From positions 154,810 through 218,809 of the forward strand of contig DCKE01000005.1 in NCBI GenBank assembly GCA_002320285.1: a stretch of DNA of 64,000 nucleotides. The letters run 5' to 3'. The stretch comes from Flavobacteriaceae bacterium UBA1682 (GTDB lineage Bacteria; Bacteroidota; Bacteroidia; Flavobacteriales; Flavobacteriaceae). Positions within the stretch are counted from its first letter, which is position 1. Every line of letters starts with the position of its first letter. Made by a program: the position numbers and the translations under genes. The notes under the pieces are model-generated. The model saw only the letters and a list, made by a program, of their open reading frames with translations, did no database searches and was not told the origin of the DNA. Shown piece by piece: positions 63,821-64,000 of the stretch.

Positions 63821-64000
63821 ATGAAGAAATTTTTATTGCTTTTTGTAATCGCTTTAGTTGGAGCTACCGCTCAAGCTCAAGAAATCAAATGGGTAACTTT
63901 TCAGGAAGCTATTAAAGCTCAGAAAAAAAAGCCAAAACCCATTTTTATGGATGTATACACCCATTGGTGTGGACCCTGTAAAATGTTGGATCAAAATACC
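63821..64000 (+). CDS. Thioredoxin-like exported protein, partial
   Basis: The first 60 codons of a gene cut by the window edge. A signal peptide (MKKFLLLFVIALVGATAQAQ) is followed by the start of a thioredoxin fold with the active-site pair Cys50 and Cys53 in HWCGPCKML. The protein is probably a periplasmic thiol-disulfide reductase of the DUF255/thioredoxin_7 kind. It starts 23 bases after the third POT gene and may be in the same operon. The C-terminus cannot be judged. Confidence 0.85.
   Translation, partial: MKKFLLLFVIALVGATAQAQEIKWVTFQEAIKAQKKKPKPIFMDVYTHWCGPCKMLDQNT

Noticed and set aside
1..64000. tRNA or rRNA genes
   Set aside because: No cloverleaf with a TTC loop or rRNA-like stretch was noticed while reading the window.

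Overview
The window looks like chromosomal DNA from a member of the Flavobacteriaceae (Bacteroidota). Supporting signs are low GC content, TAnnTTTG-type -7 promoter boxes in front of many genes, few strong Shine-Dalgarno sites, type IX secretion (T9SS) C-terminal sorting domains, a T9SS Plug protein, a mevalonate pathway with divergent kinases, many small lipoproteins, and a family-typical gene set (DPP4, POT transporters, BON/SH3 proteins, GYDIA-type GHMP kinase). No rRNA, tRNA, phage, plasmid, IS transposase, integrase or CRISPR array was seen. About 54 protein genes are supported; the last is cut by the window edge.

Layout. 1-6.1 kb: envelope and stress genes (BON lipoprotein, BON/SH3 protein, Qnr-like pentapeptide protein, AsmA-like protein, SDR, WG-repeat protein). 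6.1-6.24 kb: a folded intergenic element resembling a flavobacterial structured RNA. 6.2-10.8 kb: TonB-dependent receptor and two L,D-transpeptidases. 11-19.3 kb: metabolism and housekeeping (gpmI, CoA-transferase, map, methyltransferase, T9SS Plug, apaG, pruA). 19.7-22.7 kb: BCCT transporter with a universal stress protein, then a small DUF5808 membrane protein. 22.8-28.1 kb: rsmG, aspartate aminotransferase, purT with a Crp/Fnr regulator, pirin and yceI. 28.0-30.1 kb: accessory cassette 1. 30.2-35.4 kb: lipoprotein, second AsmA-like protein, M3 peptidase. 35.4-41.5 kb: accessory cassette 2 (three T9SS leucine-rich-repeat proteins and an M43 metalloprotease). 41.4-44.7 kb: pseudouridine synthase, prenyltransferase, mevalonate kinase and a Cys-rich protein. 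44.9-47.5 kb: SulP transporter with a beta-carbonic anhydrase. 47.7-50.1 kb: LpoB/COG3014 lipoprotein operon. 50.4-56.5 kb: mevalonate decarboxylase, TspO, BaiN-like flavoprotein, GYDIA kinase and HMG-CoA reductase. 56.7-64 kb: DPP4-like peptidase, three tandem POT peptide transporters and the start of a thioredoxin-like gene.

How the genes work together. HMG-CoA reductase, mevalonate kinase, a GHMP kinase likely to act as phosphomevalonate kinase, and mevalonate diphosphate decarboxylase together cover mevalonate-to-IPP chemistry, and a UbiA prenyltransferase lies beside the mevalonate kinase. The secreted DPP4 and three POT carriers form a peptide-scavenging unit. SulP plus carbonic anhydrase suggests bicarbonate uptake. 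The two L,D-transpeptidases and LpoB concern the cell wall. The T9SS Plug gene is part of the machinery that would export the cassette 2 proteins.

The most unusual observation is that two unrelated accessory cassettes (about 1.96 and 5.99 kb) are each bounded by direct repeats. In both cases the repeat consists of an intrinsic terminator plus the adjoining 3' end of a neighbouring core gene (yceI in one, a pseudouridine synthase gene in the other). This suggests insertion at gene-end terminators with regeneration or replacement of the gene end, and no recombinase gene is visible in either cassette.
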